From: an uncultured Pseudanabaenaceae cyanobacterium | GTDB lineage: Bacteria; Cyanobacteriota; Cyanobacteriia; PCC-9006; JAAUQQ01 | Length of the DNA stretch: 64,000 bases | Direction of reading: 5' to 3' | Assembly (NCBI GenBank): GCA_938002085.1 | Contig: CALLAT010000066.1 | Coordinates: 59,473-123,472 of the forward strand | Shown: positions 62,394-64,000 of the stretch, piece after piece | Layout of the letters: each line of letters opens with the position of its first letter | Numbering within the stretch: position 1 is the first letter of the stretch | Notes under the pieces: model-generated | The model's input: the letters and a program-made list of their open reading frames with translations, nothing else | Databases searched by the model: none | Told to the model about the DNA's origin: nothing | Made by a program: the position numbers and the translations under genes

Positions 62394-63092
62394 ATGAAGC
62401 TTGTTATCCAGGGTAAAAACATTGAAATTACCGATGCAATTCGAGACCATGTTCGCCAGAAAATCCAAAAAGCAGTCACCCACTACGAACGACTGGCAAT
62501 GGAAGTCGATGTCAATCTCTCAGTTGCAAACAATCCTCGGATAACAGCTCAGCAAACAGCGGAGGTCACTATTTATGCCAATGGCTCGATTATTCGAGCT
62601 GAGGAAAGCAGTGAGAACCTCTATGCCAGCATTGATATGGTGGCAGATAAGGTCAGCCGCCGGTTGCGCAAGTACAAAGAGAAGCGCAATGCCACTAAGG
62701 GCAACTCTTCTGTGAAGGTTGTGCCGACGGATGCCTTGAGCCAGATGGATAGCATCAGTCCAGATGTACTCGACGATCGCCTGCAAAATGGCCAGCCTGA
62801 ATTGCCCCAGCAGGTGGTTCGGACCAAGTATTTCCCTATGCCTCCTATGTCGGTCGATGAAGCGATCGAGCATCTACAAATGGTAGGCCATGATTTCTAT
62901 ATGTTTCGCAACCAGGAAACAGGTGAAATCAACGTTGCTTATAAGCGCAATCACGGTGGATTTGGCGTGCTATTGCCGAAGGAACATTCGATGAATAGCA
63001 ATGGCTATCGCGGGCGTTCTTATCAGAATACCTTTAATAGCAATGGCCATAATCGCAATAGCCATGTCCCCGCTGCTCAGTCAGCTCACTAA
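62394..63092 (+). CDS. lrtA: Long-form ribosome hibernation-promoting factor (LrtA/HPF)
   Basis: 232 residues from the ATG at 62394, which has a GGGAGAAG site. The N-domain (MKLVIQGKNIEITDAIRDHV, KIQKAVTHYERLAMEVDVNL, SVANNPRITAQQTAEVTIYA) is the S30AE ribosome-binding fold. The C-domain (VVRTKYFPMPPMSVDEAIEH, LQMVGHDFYMFRNQETGEIN) drives dimerisation into 100S ribosomes. A further Asn/Gly/Ser/His-rich tail (about 200-232) has repeated N-S-N-G pieces. Cyanobacterial lrtA is known as a light-repressed transcript with a long regulatory leader; here 272 bases separate it from lipB. Confidence 0.93.
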   Translation: MKLVIQGKNIEITDAIRDHVRQKIQKAVTHYERLAMEVDVNLSVANNPRITAQQTAEVTIYANGSIIRAEESSENLYASIDMVADKVSRRLRKYKEKRNATKGNSSVKVVPTDALSQMDSISPDVLDDRLQNGQPELPQQVVRTKYFPMPPMSVDEAIEHLQMVGHDFYMFRNQETGEINVAYKRNHGGFGVLLPKEHSMNSNGYRGRSYQNTFNSNGHNRNSHVPAAQSAH

Positions 63093-63208
63093 CGTTTGAA
63101 ACAACGAATGAATCTGCTCAGAATTGAGTTGTAGCTCTAGTCATATACGGCTGGTATTCAAGTTGCAACCTTGAGCAGTTGAACGCAGTTTGCAATGTTC
63201 GATTTTAG

Positions 63209-63249
63209 AAAAGGAAGCTATGGCATGGGGATGCCGTTGCTTCCTTTTT
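63209..63249 (+). terminator. Terminator after lrtA
   Basis: AAAAGGAAGC (63209-63218) pairs with GCTTCCTTTT (63239-63248); inner ATGGCAT/ATGCCGT pieces extend the stem around a GGGG loop. TTTTT follows. It lies about 115 bases past the lrtA stop, between convergent genes, and suits both. Confidence 0.85.
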
Positions 63250-63285
63250 ATTGTGTTTGGGATTTGATGGAAACTGGGGATGGAT

Positions 63286-64000
63286 TTAGCCATTCCAGCG
63301 TTTGGCGATGGGCATACGCCAGCCAGTGCCAAAGGCGCGGTCCGTTACCTTGAGGCCAGGGGCGGCTTGCTTACGTTTGAATTCGGCGCGGTTGACGAGG
63401 CCTATGACGCGAGTGACGATCGCGGGCTCGTGGCCTGCGGCAATGATTTCGACGCTGGACTGATGTTGGCAGACGATGCGATCCAGGATGTCGTCGAGAA
63501 TTTCGTAGGGAGGCAGGGAATCTTGGTCCACTTGGCCAGGCTTGAGTTCAGCGCTAGGGGGCTTGGTGATGATGTTGTCAGGGATGATCTCATCCCCCTC
63601 GATGGTTAAGCCAAAAACATCACCGCTTTGTTGGTTGAGCCATTGGCAAAGGCTGAAGACTTTGGTTTTGGGGAGGTCGGAAATGGCGGCGAGGCCTCCG
63701 TTCATGTCGCCGTAGAGGGTGCAGTAGCCCACGGCCATCTCTGATTTATTGCCGGTGGTGACAAGTAGGTAGCCAAATTTGTTGGCGACGGCCATGAGCA
63801 GGGTGCCGCGAATTCTGGATTGGATGTTCTCTTCGGCGACGCCAAATTCGGTGCCTTCAAACATGCCAGAGAGGGTTTGGTCAAAGGCGGTCATGGCCGG
63901 TTGGATGGGCAAGGTCTCGGTGCGGATGCCGATGTTTTTGGCTAGGTCTACGGCGTCGCTGATGGAGTGGTCGGAGCTGTAGGGGGAGGGCATGAGGATG
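63286..64000 (-). CDS. nadE: NAD+ synthetase, C-terminal part (cut by window edge)
   Basis: About 238 residues of the C-terminal synthetase domain; the 5' part, including the P-loop and any glutaminase domain, is beyond the right edge, where the frame remains open (I-L-M-P-S-P-Y-S-S-D-H-S). Conserved blocks are ENIQSRIRGTLLMAVANKFG, LLVTTGNKSEMAVGYCTLYG, DMNGGLAAISDLPKTKVFSL, TKPPSAELKPGQVDQDSLPP and YEILDDILD. FKRKQAAPGLKVTDRAFGTG fits the C-terminus of glutamine-dependent NadE. It makes NAD from deamido-NAD, ATP and glutamine-derived ammonia. Confidence 0.95.
   Translation of the reverse strand, partial: ILMPSPYSSDHSISDAVDLAKNIGIRTETLPIQPAMTAFDQTLSGMFEGTEFGVAEENIQSRIRGTLLMAVANKFGYLLVTTGNKSEMAVGYCTLYGDMNGGLAAISDLPKTKVFSLCQWLNQQSGDVFGLTIEGDEIIPDNIITKPPSAELKPGQVDQDSLPPYEILDDILDRIVCQHQSSVEIIAAGHEPAIVTRVIGLVNRAEFKRKQAAPGLKVTDRAFGTGWRMPIAKRWNG

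Overview
The window looks like a chromosomal segment of a cyanobacterium. The evidence is a phycobilin lyase (CpcS/CpeS family), CP12, a Tic22-family protein, the cyanobacterial TGS-less form of threonyl-tRNA synthetase, a ThiD2-ThiE fusion, an LrtA-type hibernation factor, several cyanobacteria-specific DUF families, and many copies of the HIP1 octamer GCGATCGC. I cannot name the species. No rRNA, complete insertion sequence, prophage or CRISPR array was seen. There is one tRNA, tRNA-Pro(UGG).

Positions 1-19300 form an exopolysaccharide / surface-glycan locus in two convergent halves. The rightward half (842-9201) has an Alg14/Alg13-like split glycosyltransferase, a GT2, a GT4-like enzyme, an alkaline-phosphatase-superfamily protein, a Wzy/ligase-like polymerase and a Wzx-like flippase. 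The leftward half (19295-9439) has two GT4 enzymes, a Wzz/BY-kinase-like chain-length regulator, a second alkaline-phosphatase-superfamily protein and two tandem GT2 paralogs. A truncated GT4 start at 1-94 (minus strand) shows the locus continues to the left. A PEP-CTERM-like protein (20173-21039) flanks it. The block from about 9.4 to 14.6 kb looks more AT-rich and poorer in HIP1 than the rest, as if acquired separately.

From 20 to 34 kb: a phycobilin lyase; a BlaI/M56-peptidase pair resembling the cyanobacterial PetR/PetP copper switch; a PKHD hydroxylase; a small lipoprotein; DUF1517; thiE and thiS; a SPOR-like secreted protein; an iron module with an FTR1-type permease divergent from fur; a DICT plus degenerate HD-GYP protein; and a pentapeptide-repeat protein.

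From 34 to 54 kb: glucokinase, tRNA-Pro, tic22, prmC, a Sua5/YrdC protein, murG, a signal peptidase I with an extra duplicated membrane module, an outer-membrane beta-barrel, a TerB plus Mo-nitrogenase-C-like protein, a FAD oxidoreductase, cp12, a FIST sensor, and a PATAN-REC response regulator.

From 54 to 64 kb: a DUF2605/DUF2973 pair, thrS, two Uma2 nucleases, an M48 protease, a Coa1-like protein, a squalene/phytoene-synthase-family protein, DUF427, lipB, lrtA/hpf and the 3' part of nadE.

The best candidates for new biology are: the two surface-glycan-linked alkaline-phosphatase-superfamily paralogs, which lack conserved metal ligands; the degenerate BY-kinase beside them; the catalytically degenerate DICT/HD-GYP protein; the stacked inverted repeats in front of fur; and a MITE-like nested inverted repeat at 42.6 kb. 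Start codons were chosen from ribosome-binding sites and family lengths. All family calls are from recognition of motifs, not from searches.
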